64,000 nucleotides of DNA. Origin: Schaalia turicensis ACS-279-V-Col4 (GTDB lineage Bacteria > Actinomycetota > Actinomycetes > Actinomycetales > Actinomycetaceae). A program made the translations under genes and the position numbers. Numbering within the stretch: the first letter of the stretch is position 1; the number at the start of each line of letters is the position of its first letter. Shown one piece after another: positions 7,484 to 15,959 of this stretch. The notes beneath the pieces were generated by a model. That model had not been told where the DNA came from. It ran no database searches and was given only the letters and a program-made list of their open reading frames with translations. Location: NCBI RefSeq assembly GCF_000296505.1, contig NZ_JH815209.1, positions 466,047-530,046 of the forward strand. The letters run 5' to 3'.

Positions 7484-9277
7484 TCAGTTATCCAGCTCGG
7501 CGTTCTCGTACGCAGCAAGTAATTCGTTGAGCTTTCCGGTTGCGTGCGAGTAGTAGATGTACAGCCATTCACCGACGTTGTCGCCCTCTGCTTCCTTTAC
7601 GAGGGACCAGATGTACCAACACCACCCGGCAAAGACAACGTATGACCAGAAGTGACGCTGTTCGGTTGGGGTGGGTGTTCGGCCAAAATAGTATTCGAGG
7701 GCTTGGGTAGCAAGCTCATCGGTGAGATCGGTCGCGCAGACGACCATTGTCCCGAAGTCAGCAGCGATATCGGACATCCCCGCGTATTCCCAGTCGATCA
7801 GGTCAAGATGCCCGTTCTGAGAAACAAGGAAGTTCAGGTTGAAGAAATCGTTGTGGCTGGGACCCAGCGGGAAGTTGTCCGCATCGGCGTGTGTCTTCAG
7901 CCGAAGGACCTTGGTGCGAAGCTCCTCATATCCAGGTACGTCGATGGGACCAAACTGTTTCAGAATCTCTTCGTATCGCAGACCTTCAGTGACGAAGTCA
8001 AAGTTGCGCGTGAGAGTCTTCCCGCTGTCATGTAGGCGTCGGGACATCTGCATCGCGCGACGAAGCTCGTCGGGATTCGTCACGTCAAGGTTGCGACAAT
8101 CGGGGATAAAGCGAGAGATCTTCCATCCTTGAATCGGGTTGGAAGCAAGGAATGTCGAGTCTAGTTCCAGTTCACTCGCCAGATTCAGTGCTTCGCTTTC
8201 GGCTTGTCGGTCCACGATCTTGTCAGTTCCCAGGCCCGGATGGCGATAGACATACTCTTTGTCTCCCACAGCAAAGTGGCATGACAGATTAGTAATTCCC
8301 TGCTTGAGGGGGTAGACATCCTGGATATCATTCACATCGCAGTTCAATGTTGCCGTGATGTTGTCAAAAATCTCGGAGTCAACGTTCTCCATGAAGAACG
8401 GGTCAAAAGAGCGAAGTTCATCAAGAGAATCAAATTCGTTAATCAGGCCAGCAGGGTATGTGCGCATGACCATCGAGAACTGCTTGATATTGTCGACATA
8501 GATCTGTTCCCAGAGCTTCGGGGCGGTTTCTGGAAGGTGATAAACGCGCTCGAGGATCTCCACAAACGTGGCTGAGAATTCACGATCGAAGTAGACGTGG
8601 CCAAGCATGATCCACGCGTCATGTCCGCCAACTTCAACGCCGGTAATGCGACCGCCAGCGCCGGTTGTCAGACACCACTCATCGGTCTCACCTTCAACAT
8701 ACTGGGCAGAGTAGTAGGCGCGGTAAACGTGGGATTCGAAAGGATTCTCGGTGAAGTAATCGTCGGACGAACAGACGTAGGTATTGGCCAGTTTGTCGCG
8801 TACCAGCCACAGCGAACCATTGTTGTTTCGCGTGGCGTATTCGGAGTTCACAACGATTTTCACGCCGTATTTTTCGACGAGGTAGAAGAAGTATTCCTTC
8901 TTGTAACCGACAACGACGGTGATGTCTGTAATTCCGGCTTCGTGGAGCTGCTCGATCTGGCGTTCGATCAGAACCTCTCCGTGAACACGCAGGGTCCCCT
9001 TCGGTCGTTCATAGGAGATGGGGGCGAAACGTGATGAGAGACCTGCTGCCATAATGACTGCGTTATCGACAGCATATGGCGCGAGAGCTTCCAGGCCAGC
9101 GTCAGTGATCTGACGGGCCGCAAGATACCCGCTCGCTTCAAGCTCACGAACAGCCGAGTTCACACGTCCTAGTGACATACCCGTTATTGCTTGGATCTCA
9201 CGCTGAGTAAGCGTTCCTTCGTTACAGTTCACTGCGTAAAGAACATCGAACTGCGCGTGTGACAGTGGTGCAGACAT
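7484..9277 (-). CDS. licCA: Winged-helix / LicC cytidylyltransferase / LicA choline kinase fusion
   Basis: About 597 residues with three modules. Residues 1-65: winged helix-turn-helix (LTQREIQAITGMSLGRVNSA), MarR-like. From about 72: nucleotidyltransferase with MAAGLSSRF and a basic ERPKG, matching CTP:phosphocholine cytidylyltransferase LicC. From about 305 to the end: choline/ethanolamine kinase fold with Brenner-type motif HNDFFNLN and metal site IDWEYAG, matching LicA. A single protein could therefore phosphorylate choline, then make CDP-choline, for LicD. Fused LicCA proteins are known in treponemes; the added winged helix suggests autoregulation or DNA binding, which is inference. Start ATG 9277 is preferred (GGATGG upstream); TTG 9319 or GTG 9313 would add about a dozen residues. 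Upstream of licB in the same operon. Confidence 0.88.
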   Translation of the reverse strand: MSAPLSHAQFDVLYAVNCNEGTLTQREIQAITGMSLGRVNSAVRELEASGYLAARQITDAGLEALAPYAVDNAVIMAAGLSSRFAPISYERPKGTLRVHGEVLIERQIEQLHEAGITDITVVVGYKKEYFFYLVEKYGVKIVVNSEYATRNNNGSLWLVRDKLANTYVCSSDDYFTENPFESHVYRAYYSAQYVEGETDEWCLTTGAGGRITGVEVGGHDAWIMLGHVYFDREFSATFVEILERVYHLPETAPKLWEQIYVDNIKQFSMVMRTYPAGLINEFDSLDELRSFDPFFMENVDSEIFDNITATLNCDVNDIQDVYPLKQGITNLSCHFAVGDKEYVYRHPGLGTDKIVDRQAESEALNLASELELDSTFLASNPIQGWKISRFIPDCRNLDVTNPDELRRAMQMSRRLHDSGKTLTRNFDFVTEGLRYEEILKQFGPIDVPGYEELRTKVLRLKTHADADNFPLGPSHNDFFNLNFLVSQNGHLDLIDWEYAGMSDIAADFGTMVVCATDLTDELATQALEYYFGRTPTPTEQRHFWSYVVFAGWCWYIWSLVKEAEGDNVGEWLYIYYSHATGKLNELLAAYENAELDN

Positions 9278-9445
9278 CAGCCATCCGTTCAAGAATTGTT
9301 TTCCGAGACTCACGTTCAAACATAAGCCTTGTGTAAATAATTATGAACATACAGCGTGGTGATGTCACGCATTTTTGCGTATTTCACATATTTTCAATCG
9401 ACTTCAACGAAGCAAATACGTGCACTTCATCGACTTTCTGGCACG

Positions 9446-10738
9446 TTATTCACCAATAACGACGCGTGGCACCCCCGCCCACAACTCGGGTGAGGTCACG
9501 CGACGCCCATCGAGTAGCAGACGAATTCCTGGGCAATCCGCTGGGGTGAGCGTGCGGTACAGTGCATGATCGGCCTGAACAATGGCGCAGTCGCACGCAT
9601 CAGCCCCCAGATGATACGGCTCCCACCCGAAGCCTCGTAACTCATCGTCTGAGTACATCGGATCATGAACGGCGACGTTTGCCCCGCGAGTGCGCAGAGA
9701 CTCAACCGTGGCGAACACGCCGGAGAACGCCGTCTCTTTCACTCCCCCCCGGTACGAGGCGCCTAGAACCGCAACTCGTAGCCCCGCTAGCGAACCCAGC
9801 ACGGACTCCGCGCGAGACACAACGTATTCCGGCATCGTCGCGTTGTAGGAACGTGCAGTGCGCACGATCGATGCATCCGGGTCGGTCGACAGGTAGAGAC
9901 GCGGGTAGACGGGAATACAGTGTCCTCCCACTGCGATCCCCGGACGGTGGATATGCGAGTAGGGCTGGGAATTGCACGCGTCGATCACTCGCTCAACATC
10001 AATCCCCACCTTGTCCGCATAGACTGCAAACTGGTTGGCCAAGCCAATGTTGACATCGCGGTAGGTAGTTTCAGCGAGTTTCGCCATCTCTGCAGCCTCG
10101 GCGCTTCCCATATCCCAGACTCCGTTGGGGGAAGGCAGGTCAGCGCGCTCATCGAAGTCGAGAACCGCTTCATAGAAAGCGATACCCGCTGCTGTTCCCG
10201 CATCGTTCAGCCCACCAACCAGCTTCGGGTATTTACGCAGGTCAGCAAAGACTCGTCCGGTCAGCACGCGTTCGGGCGAGAAGACGAGATGGAAGTCTTG
10301 CTCTTCCTTCAATCCCGAAATCGACTCGATCATTGGCTTCCACCGGTTGCGGGTGGTACCCACGGGCAGCGTGGTCTCGTAGGAGATAAGAGTATTCGGA
10401 GTGAGATGCGTGGCCAGCGAGCGCGTCGCATCATCCATCCACCCGAAATCCGGCTCCCACGTCGTGTCATTAACGAAAAGCGGAACGACAAGGACAACAG
10501 CGTCAGCGCCGGGAATCGCTTCTTCATACGACGTTGTCGCGCGCAAACCCCCTGAAGCAACAACGTCGCGCACGTATTCATCAAGGTGCGCTTCACCTGG
10601 GAAAGGTTCGACACCCTTATTCACCAGGTCAACGGTCGTTTCATTCACGTCGACGCCGATGACGTCATGCCCTTTCATCGCATACTGCACGGCCAGTGGC
10701 AGTCCAATTTTTCCGAGGGCAACAACAGCGATACGCAC
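9446..10738 (-). CDS. UDP-N-acetylhexosamine 6-dehydrogenase (WbpA/WecC-like)
   Basis: 430 residues. N-terminal Rossmann motif ALGKIGLPLA, the central FSPERVLTGR signature, and catalytic Cys in GGHCIPVYP identify the UDP-glucose/GDP-mannose dehydrogenase superfamily, which oxidises the C6 alcohol of a nucleotide sugar to a carboxylate with two NAD+. Sequence resembles UDP-GlcNAc/UDP-ManNAc dehydrogenases more than UDP-glucose ones. The WbpB/E/D genes at 18.3-21.0 kb act on exactly such a product (UDP-GlcNAcA), so WbpA is the likely role. Start: GTG 10738 directly precedes RIAVVALG and has GAAGGAG 5 nt upstream; longer upstream reading is rejected. Confidence 0.85.
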   Translation of the reverse strand: MRIAVVALGKIGLPLAVQYAMKGHDVIGVDVNETTVDLVNKGVEPFPGEAHLDEYVRDVVASGGLRATTSYEEAIPGADAVVLVVPLFVNDTTWEPDFGWMDDATRSLATHLTPNTLISYETTLPVGTTRNRWKPMIESISGLKEEQDFHLVFSPERVLTGRVFADLRKYPKLVGGLNDAGTAAGIAFYEAVLDFDERADLPSPNGVWDMGSAEAAEMAKLAETTYRDVNIGLANQFAVYADKVGIDVERVIDACNSQPYSHIHRPGIAVGGHCIPVYPRLYLSTDPDASIVRTARSYNATMPEYVVSRAESVLGSLAGLRVAVLGASYRGGVKETAFSGVFATVESLRTRGANVAVHDPMYSDDELRGFGWEPYHLGADACDCAIVQADHALYRTLTPADCPGIRLLLDGRRVTSPELWAGVPRVVIGE

Positions 10739-10851
10739 GGGTACTCCTTCAGGGCTCTGTTCGCCATCAAGTATGCGCTGAAGAAGCCGTGACTCTCTTG
10801 ATTCACGCGCGGAGCGCCGGTATCCGTGGGCGCACACAACAGGTAGATAGA

Positions 10852-12009
10852 ATGAATTCCATGTCGCGTCCCCAGATTCTGGTCCTCTCATTTTCTCCGC
10901 TTATGCGCGATGCCCGCGTACTGCGTCAGCTCAGCGTCGTTGCTGAGTTTGGTGACGTCACGACCTGCGGATACGGTCCTGCGACGCCCTATTCCACGCA
11001 TCATGTTGAAATCCCAGCAGGCGCGGCCTCGTTGCCCCAGACTCCCCTGGGAGTTGTGCGCTTGGCACTTCATTGCCACCGCGCATCGGACTTGGCAGCC
11101 CCCGGCACGCGCGCAGTCATTGACGACTTACGGGCACGTCACTTCGACGCGGTGATCGCCAACGATGCGCGCGCACTTCCGCTTGCGTACGAGGCCGCCC
11201 AGTCTGCACCGATCTGGGCTGACCTGCACGAGTGGGCACCTGAAGAGCGCACCCACGTTGCAGCGTGGAGGATCCTTATTGCGCCGTGGATCGATTCGGT
11301 CTGTGAGCGTTATCTTCCCAGGGTCGCGAATGCGACGACGGTTGGCACAGAAATTATGAAGCTCTACGAGCGCCGTTATGGTGTTCGCCCGCAGCTCATG
11401 CGTAATGCCGCTCCTTTCGCGGACCTCACGCCATCAACTACTCCTACACACAGGCCACTACGCATCGTCCATTCGGGTGCGGCAGTGCCCGGGCGTAGCC
11501 TCGAAACAACGATCGACGCAACCCTGGCTACGGACGGCGATTTCAGCCTTGACCTGTACGTGGTGCCCGGTGGGGATAAGGGCGCTTATCTCAAAGAATT
11601 GAAGGCGCGAGCATCCGGTTCGGACCTCGTTCGTTTCCACGATCCTGTCGCTCCCGCTGACCTGCCGGCCACCCTGAACGCCTACGACATTGGTGCATTC
11701 TGGATGCCACCGGTGACAACAAACGCACGCCTCACGCTACCCAATAAGTTCTTCGACTTTGTGCAGGCACGTCTTGCCCTGGCAATTGGGCCGAGCATTG
11801 AAATGACCGCTTTACTCGAAGAACACGAACTGGGCGTCATCTCCGCCGGGTACGAGGTTCCTCAAATCGTTGATTCCCTGCGCCAGCTGACACCAGAAGT
11901 GGTTGACCAATTCAAACAGGCTTCGCACACCGCCGCACCCGAGCTCTGCTTTGAGAAGGAAGCTGAAGTCGCACGCGGAATCATGCGCGACATGTTGGGA
12001 TGTTCTTAA
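10852..12009 (+). CDS. GT-B glycosyltransferase
   Basis: About 385 residues with a GT4-like N-terminal half (FSPLMRDARVLRQ, where family members bind the acceptor) and a C-terminal nucleotide-sugar half (RNAAPF...RIVHSG, later LPNKFFDFVQARLAL). The usual E-x7-E is replaced by a PNKFFDF..A motif seen in divergent GT4/GT1 members. No membrane helices. Divergently transcribed from the dehydrogenase with 113 bp between. Start chosen at ATG 10852 with AGGTAG upstream; ATG 10861 is an alternative. Base composition looks more GC-rich than the lic block. Donor sugar unknown. Confidence 0.8.
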   Translation: MNSMSRPQILVLSFSPLMRDARVLRQLSVVAEFGDVTTCGYGPATPYSTHHVEIPAGAASLPQTPLGVVRLALHCHRASDLAAPGTRAVIDDLRARHFDAVIANDARALPLAYEAAQSAPIWADLHEWAPEERTHVAAWRILIAPWIDSVCERYLPRVANATTVGTEIMKLYERRYGVRPQLMRNAAPFADLTPSTTPTHRPLRIVHSGAAVPGRSLETTIDATLATDGDFSLDLYVVPGGDKGAYLKELKARASGSDLVRFHDPVAPADLPATLNAYDIGAFWMPPVTTNARLTLPNKFFDFVQARLALAIGPSIEMTALLEEHELGVISAGYEVPQIVDSLRQLTPEVVDQFKQASHTAAPELCFEKEAEVARGIMRDMLGCS

Positions 12010-12075
12010 CGAATAGTTCGCTCCCACATCAGCACATTGAGTCGCAGGTTCCCCGAAGTGCTCCCCTGTTGAAAC

Positions 12076-13305
12076 TCAGCGTGAAGATTGAGCCACTTCC
12101 AGCACGATTGCGGTAGCTCGCGCAGATGAGACTGCAACCGATCGGTGTTCTACAACCCAGCGATGAAGGCGCGCACGATCACAGCGCGGATCATTGTCAT
12201 CAAGAGTTGACAGCTCAACCATCGCATCACACACCGCATCGACATCTACATCAACTGCGCACCCCAGGTTTGCTTCCGCCACGTCGAGTGCAGCCTGCCC
12301 GGGACCAGCAAAAATAACAGGAGTTCCCGCTGAAAGGGACGATAAAATCTTCGTCGGATACGCGTAGTCGTAGGCGCCGGGCTTCATTGAGGCAAGCGAC
12401 GCAGTGGCGAGCGCGTACCAGCGTTGGGCTTCCTCGGCGCTGACAGTTGGGTGGAATTCAATTCCAGCAATCCCGCGAGCGCGATCGCGCAACTGCGCCC
12501 ACGCATTCCCCTGCCCTAAATAAATGAGGCGCGCCTCTGGAAGCTTCTCCTTCACCTTTTCGAACGCATCGATAAAGATCTCCGGAGCGAGCCACTGGGC
12601 GACTGTGCCCGCGTAAAGGAAGACGGGGCCTGAAGTTTGGGGGAATCCTTCGGGGACGAGGCCACGATCCCCGCTCAATTTGCCGTCGCTTGTTTCATCG
12701 CGGGTCGTATCAATGCCATTGGGGACGACGACCGCTTCCCGACCTGAAATGGCCTGGACTCGATCTGCGACCCCCTGGGATACGGCGATGACTGCCGTTG
12801 CTCGCTTCATTGCGGTTCGTTCCATCCACGTCACCGCGTCAACGACAAGTCCAGTGGTTCCTTGGGCGCGCGCCGCGTCCGACACGATATCCGCCGCATA
12901 GTAAATGTGAGGAATACGCCGTATACCGCATGCGATAGCGGTAACAAGACCGGTGGTCGGTGGCGGTTCGTTGACCACTGCATCTGGGCGTTTCGCCGTG
13001 AGCAGGCGGAAAAAGAGCGGAAGGTCGAAAGACATATAGGGAACGTATCCGCGTACTGCTCCCGTTGCGTCACGAAGAACCGGCCAGCGCCTGACGTCGA
13101 TATCGTTCATCCACGATGGGAGTGGGAGGCTCCGCAGTGATTTTTCGGGCTTTGAGGTGAAAACACGAACCTTAGCCCCACGTGCATGCAGGGCACGAGC
13201 GAGAGCACTCAAGCGAAGTGCCGCGGCAGCTGGATCAGGCGTAAAAGTACGAGTCGCAATAACGACACGAGCCTGTGATCGCGATGGTGAGCGTCGTCGT
13301 TTCAC
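12076..13305 (-). CDS. GT4 glycosyltransferase (WbuB-like)
   Basis: 409 residues, GT-B fold. N-terminal ATRTFTPDPAAAALR with the glycine-poor loop typical of WbuB/WbuC-type GT4 enzymes, a central VVPNGID before the donor-binding domain, and YAYPTKILSSLSAGTP in the place of the E-x7-E donor loop. Likely transfers an amino sugar or similar residue to a lipid-linked glycan on the cytoplasmic face. Starts GTG 13305 with only a weak upstream purine stretch, so the exact start is uncertain. Convergent with the preceding glycosyltransferase. Confidence 0.83.
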   Translation of the reverse strand: MKRRRSPSRSQARVVIATRTFTPDPAAAALRLSALARALHARGAKVRVFTSKPEKSLRSLPLPSWMNDIDVRRWPVLRDATGAVRGYVPYMSFDLPLFFRLLTAKRPDAVVNEPPPTTGLVTAIACGIRRIPHIYYAADIVSDAARAQGTTGLVVDAVTWMERTAMKRATAVIAVSQGVADRVQAISGREAVVVPNGIDTTRDETSDGKLSGDRGLVPEGFPQTSGPVFLYAGTVAQWLAPEIFIDAFEKVKEKLPEARLIYLGQGNAWAQLRDRARGIAGIEFHPTVSAEEAQRWYALATASLASMKPGAYDYAYPTKILSSLSAGTPVIFAGPGQAALDVAEANLGCAVDVDVDAVCDAMVELSTLDDNDPRCDRARLHRWVVEHRSVAVSSARATAIVLEVAQSSR

Positions 13306-13370
13306 TCTTTAAGTGTGCAGTACTCTCCCCTGATACTCCAAGCAGGCACCGTAATGGCACAATTGCACGT

Positions 13371-14726
13371 ATGGGTTCGTCTATCCTGCGTCGAATGCGA
13401 GCTGAGCATCCTCAGCTGGCACATATTTCGACGCTTCTGACGGGAACCGTCATTGCACAGCTGATTGTCCTTGTGACAACCCCCATCATCGGGCGTCTCT
13501 ATACTCCCGAAGATATTGGATCGTTTGCCGCGTTCCTTGCTGTTCCGCAGATTGTCGCAGGCGTGAGTGCTGGCAGATACGACATGGCAATCGTGCTTCC
13601 CGCCCGTGACAACGAGGCGCGACGCCTTGTCCGCGTTTCGCTCACGCTGACATCCATCGTTGCAGCACTGACATCCGTATTCTGTTGGATCTTTGCCCGC
13701 CCCATTTCCCGCGCTTTAAACCACGAGGAATTGGCGGGGATTCTTGGCTGGTCAGGCATTGTTGTCATGTGCCTTTCCGTCACGTCAGTGATGAATTACT
13801 GGCTCACTCGGCTCGAACGATTCTCAGCCATTTCATCAAATAGGGTGCTCAATTCTGCCGGTATTGAGTTGAGCCGCATCGGAGCCCCGTTTGCTGGCTT
13901 AGCTCCCCTAACGGGTCAGATTTTCAGCCAGTTCTTCGGGCAGATCCTCTCTACTTCTGCTCTGCTGTATCGTGGCCGATCGAGCCTCGTTGCCCCCGAG
14001 ACTGGCGGACGCACCACGAAGCAACTCCTGCGCCGCTACCGGCGAATGCCGTTACTGAACGCTCCCAATGTGTTGGTTGATGCTGTGCGAGTCAACGGAA
14101 TCGTCCTGCTGATTGGCGTGTGGTATTCAGCTGATCCGCAGGGGCAGTTTGCCAAGGCGTGGCTCCTCATGCAGGCGCCCGTAGCTCTGATTACCAGCGC
14201 AGTTTCTCAAGTGACCTATCGTTCCCTCGCGGTTGCACCCCGCGGAACAATGCTGGCCACAGTCCTCAGGTCGATCCGTTTATCCTTCTTTGCCTCCATC
14301 GGCCCCTTCGTTCTGCTTGCCTTGATCGCTCCTTCGTTGTTCCCCTGGTATTTGGGGTTCGGTTGGGAACAGTCTGGGCTGATTGCTCAAGCCCTCCTCC
14401 CCTGGCTTCTGCTCAATGTCGTGACATCGCCGATTTCAACGGTTTTCGTTGTCACAGACAGGCAAGGTCTGATGCTCGCTTTCGCGTGCATGTATGCGGC
14501 AACTCCCCTTGGAATCATCCATATCATGGGTGGCGCAGGCTTTCCGATCGTCACCACGCTCTGGGTTGTCTCCATCGTCCAGGCACTGTTACTTGCCGGC
14601 CTCACCGCGCTCACGGTTCGCGTTGCTAGAGTCTGGGATAAGTCTGACAATACGGAGTCTTACCCCGTTACGCCACGCACTAGTGGCGTGGCGCCCATGA
14701 CCGTTGAACAGGCAGATACCGAATGA
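13371..14726 (+). CDS. Oligosaccharide flippase (second)
   Basis: 451 residues with 12 or so hydrophobic segments, Wzx/MOP superfamily; the N-terminal TGTVIAQLIVLVTTPIIGRLY and YTPEDIG segments are typical. Expected to translocate an undecaprenyl-linked repeat unit. The stop overlaps the start of the next glycosyltransferase in an ATGA (14723-14726), so the two are translationally coupled and probably work on the same glycan. ATG 13371 is chosen because it begins just before the amphipathic N-terminal segment; no strong ribosome site is visible. Confidence 0.82.
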   Translation: MGSSILRRMRAEHPQLAHISTLLTGTVIAQLIVLVTTPIIGRLYTPEDIGSFAAFLAVPQIVAGVSAGRYDMAIVLPARDNEARRLVRVSLTLTSIVAALTSVFCWIFARPISRALNHEELAGILGWSGIVVMCLSVTSVMNYWLTRLERFSAISSNRVLNSAGIELSRIGAPFAGLAPLTGQIFSQFFGQILSTSALLYRGRSSLVAPETGGRTTKQLLRRYRRMPLLNAPNVLVDAVRVNGIVLLIGVWYSADPQGQFAKAWLLMQAPVALITSAVSQVTYRSLAVAPRGTMLATVLRSIRLSFFASIGPFVLLALIAPSLFPWYLGFGWEQSGLIAQALLPWLLLNVVTSPISTVFVVTDRQGLMLAFACMYAATPLGIIHIMGGAGFPIVTTLWVVSIVQALLLAGLTALTVRVARVWDKSDNTESYPVTPRTSGVAPMTVEQADTE

Positions 14727-15877
14727 AAGTCACACTTGCCAAAGGTACCCTGTCGATTCCTCCCACGTATTTCGCCACCGCCCATGCGCTCGCAATGCCG
14801 GATATCGACTGGACCATCGTGACTCGTACGGCGTTCATCGATGATCCATCAATGAGCATTCCTGTTCTCCAGGTGGTTCCCGATCGTCTTGCCCCTACAG
14901 TTCAACGCGCTGCGAAATGGGCGTATGGGCACGCCATGACACGCATGATTGTTGCCAGCCACCCCGACATCATTCATCAACAGCAGGCAACGTGGTCTCT
15001 TCCAGCGGCTCGAGCATCACGCAAGCTCGGTGTTCCACTGGTGACAACCGTGCACGGTGGGGATGCCTATCATCATTCCAACCTTGGAATCCATCTTCCC
15101 TCTATACCGAGAAGAGCCGGCGCATATTGGAATGACCTCAATATTGAGGCTGCGTTCCATCAATCTACACAGGTGCTCGCCGTGTCGAGGTTCCTTGCTG
15201 ACAAAGCTGTTCAATCTGGAGTAGATGCCCGCAAACTGACTGTTCATTACCAAGGCGTCGACACCAGCTGGTGGACTCCCGCCACTTCTTCCATCACCGG
15301 CGAACAATCTCCGCTTGCCACCGATGATCCAATCCTGCTTTTCGTCGGAGCGCTGAGCGAGCTCAAAGGGATCCCCGACCTGCTTTCTGCTCACGATTCC
15401 CTCTTAAGTTCGTACCCCCATCGCCTTGTCCTGATCGGAGATGGGCCGCTACGTTCTCAAGTCGACAAGGCCGCTTCCGCCGACCCATCAATTCACGTGC
15501 TCGGACGCGCAACAAAGGAAGAGGTCCGCAAGTGGATGCGTTGCGCGACCGGCCTCGTACTCCCCACCCAAACAACGAACGGTAGAGCCGAAGCCGCCGG
15601 ACTTGTCCTTCTTGAAGCGCAAGCGTGCGGGACCCCCGTTATCGCGAATCGGGTCGGTGGAACTCCTGAAATGGTCGCACCATCGTGGAGTGAACATCTC
15701 GTAACGGAGCGCGATGTGCAATCCCTTGCATCCCAGATGACAGCCCTGTTGAGCATGAACGAGTCTGAGCGCGAAGAACGCGCTCAGCGTGCGTCACGCT
15801 GGGTCAAAGAGAATCGCAGTATCACACGCGCAACCAAGCAACTACGGGATATCTACAGTCAACTCACACACTCGTGA
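14723..15877 (+). CDS. GT4 glycosyltransferase
   Basis: 384 residues. The acceptor half carries VTTVHGGDAYHH, and the donor half carries the standard GT4 signature LLEAQACGTPVIANRVGG with the E-x7-E pattern just before (GRAEAAGLVLLEAQ). Similar to colanic-acid/exopolysaccharide enzymes (WcaL, Eps types). Retaining transferase with an unknown nucleotide-sugar donor. Its ATG overlaps the flippase stop by 4 bp, so it is coupled to that gene. Followed by a bidirectional terminator. Confidence 0.87.
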   Translation: MKVTLAKGTLSIPPTYFATAHALAMPDIDWTIVTRTAFIDDPSMSIPVLQVVPDRLAPTVQRAAKWAYGHAMTRMIVASHPDIIHQQQATWSLPAARASRKLGVPLVTTVHGGDAYHHSNLGIHLPSIPRRAGAYWNDLNIEAAFHQSTQVLAVSRFLADKAVQSGVDARKLTVHYQGVDTSWWTPATSSITGEQSPLATDDPILLFVGALSELKGIPDLLSAHDSLLSSYPHRLVLIGDGPLRSQVDKAASADPSIHVLGRATKEEVRKWMRCATGLVLPTQTTNGRAEAAGLVLLEAQACGTPVIANRVGGTPEMVAPSWSEHLVTERDVQSLASQMTALLSMNESEREERAQRASRWVKENRSITRATKQLRDIYSQLTHS

Positions 15878-15911
15878 GCCTTGTGAGCGAGCGACTTACC
15901 GAAAAAACACC

Positions 15912-15945
15912 GTGGGCGTGTGAGGAGTATTCCTCACACGCCCAC
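15912..15945. terminator. Bidirectional terminator
   Basis: Perfect 15-bp stem (15912-15926 / 15931-15945) with a GTAT loop. An A-run at 15902-15907 gives a T-tail on the minus strand, so it probably also serves the amidase gene downstream. Confidence 0.88.
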
Positions 15946-15959
15946 TTTGCTGTTTCTGG

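Noticed and set aside
9320-9445. AT-rich gap with a short GCGTG...CACGC inverted repeat, considered as an operator for licCA
   Set aside because: Arms are only 5 bp and no promoter can be placed with confidence, so it was not listed as a feature.
10739-10891. 51-residue N-terminal extension of the dehydrogenase
   Set aside because: The Rossmann motif begins right after GTG 10738, which has a strong ribosome site; the extension has no coding character and overlaps the divergent gene's upstream region.
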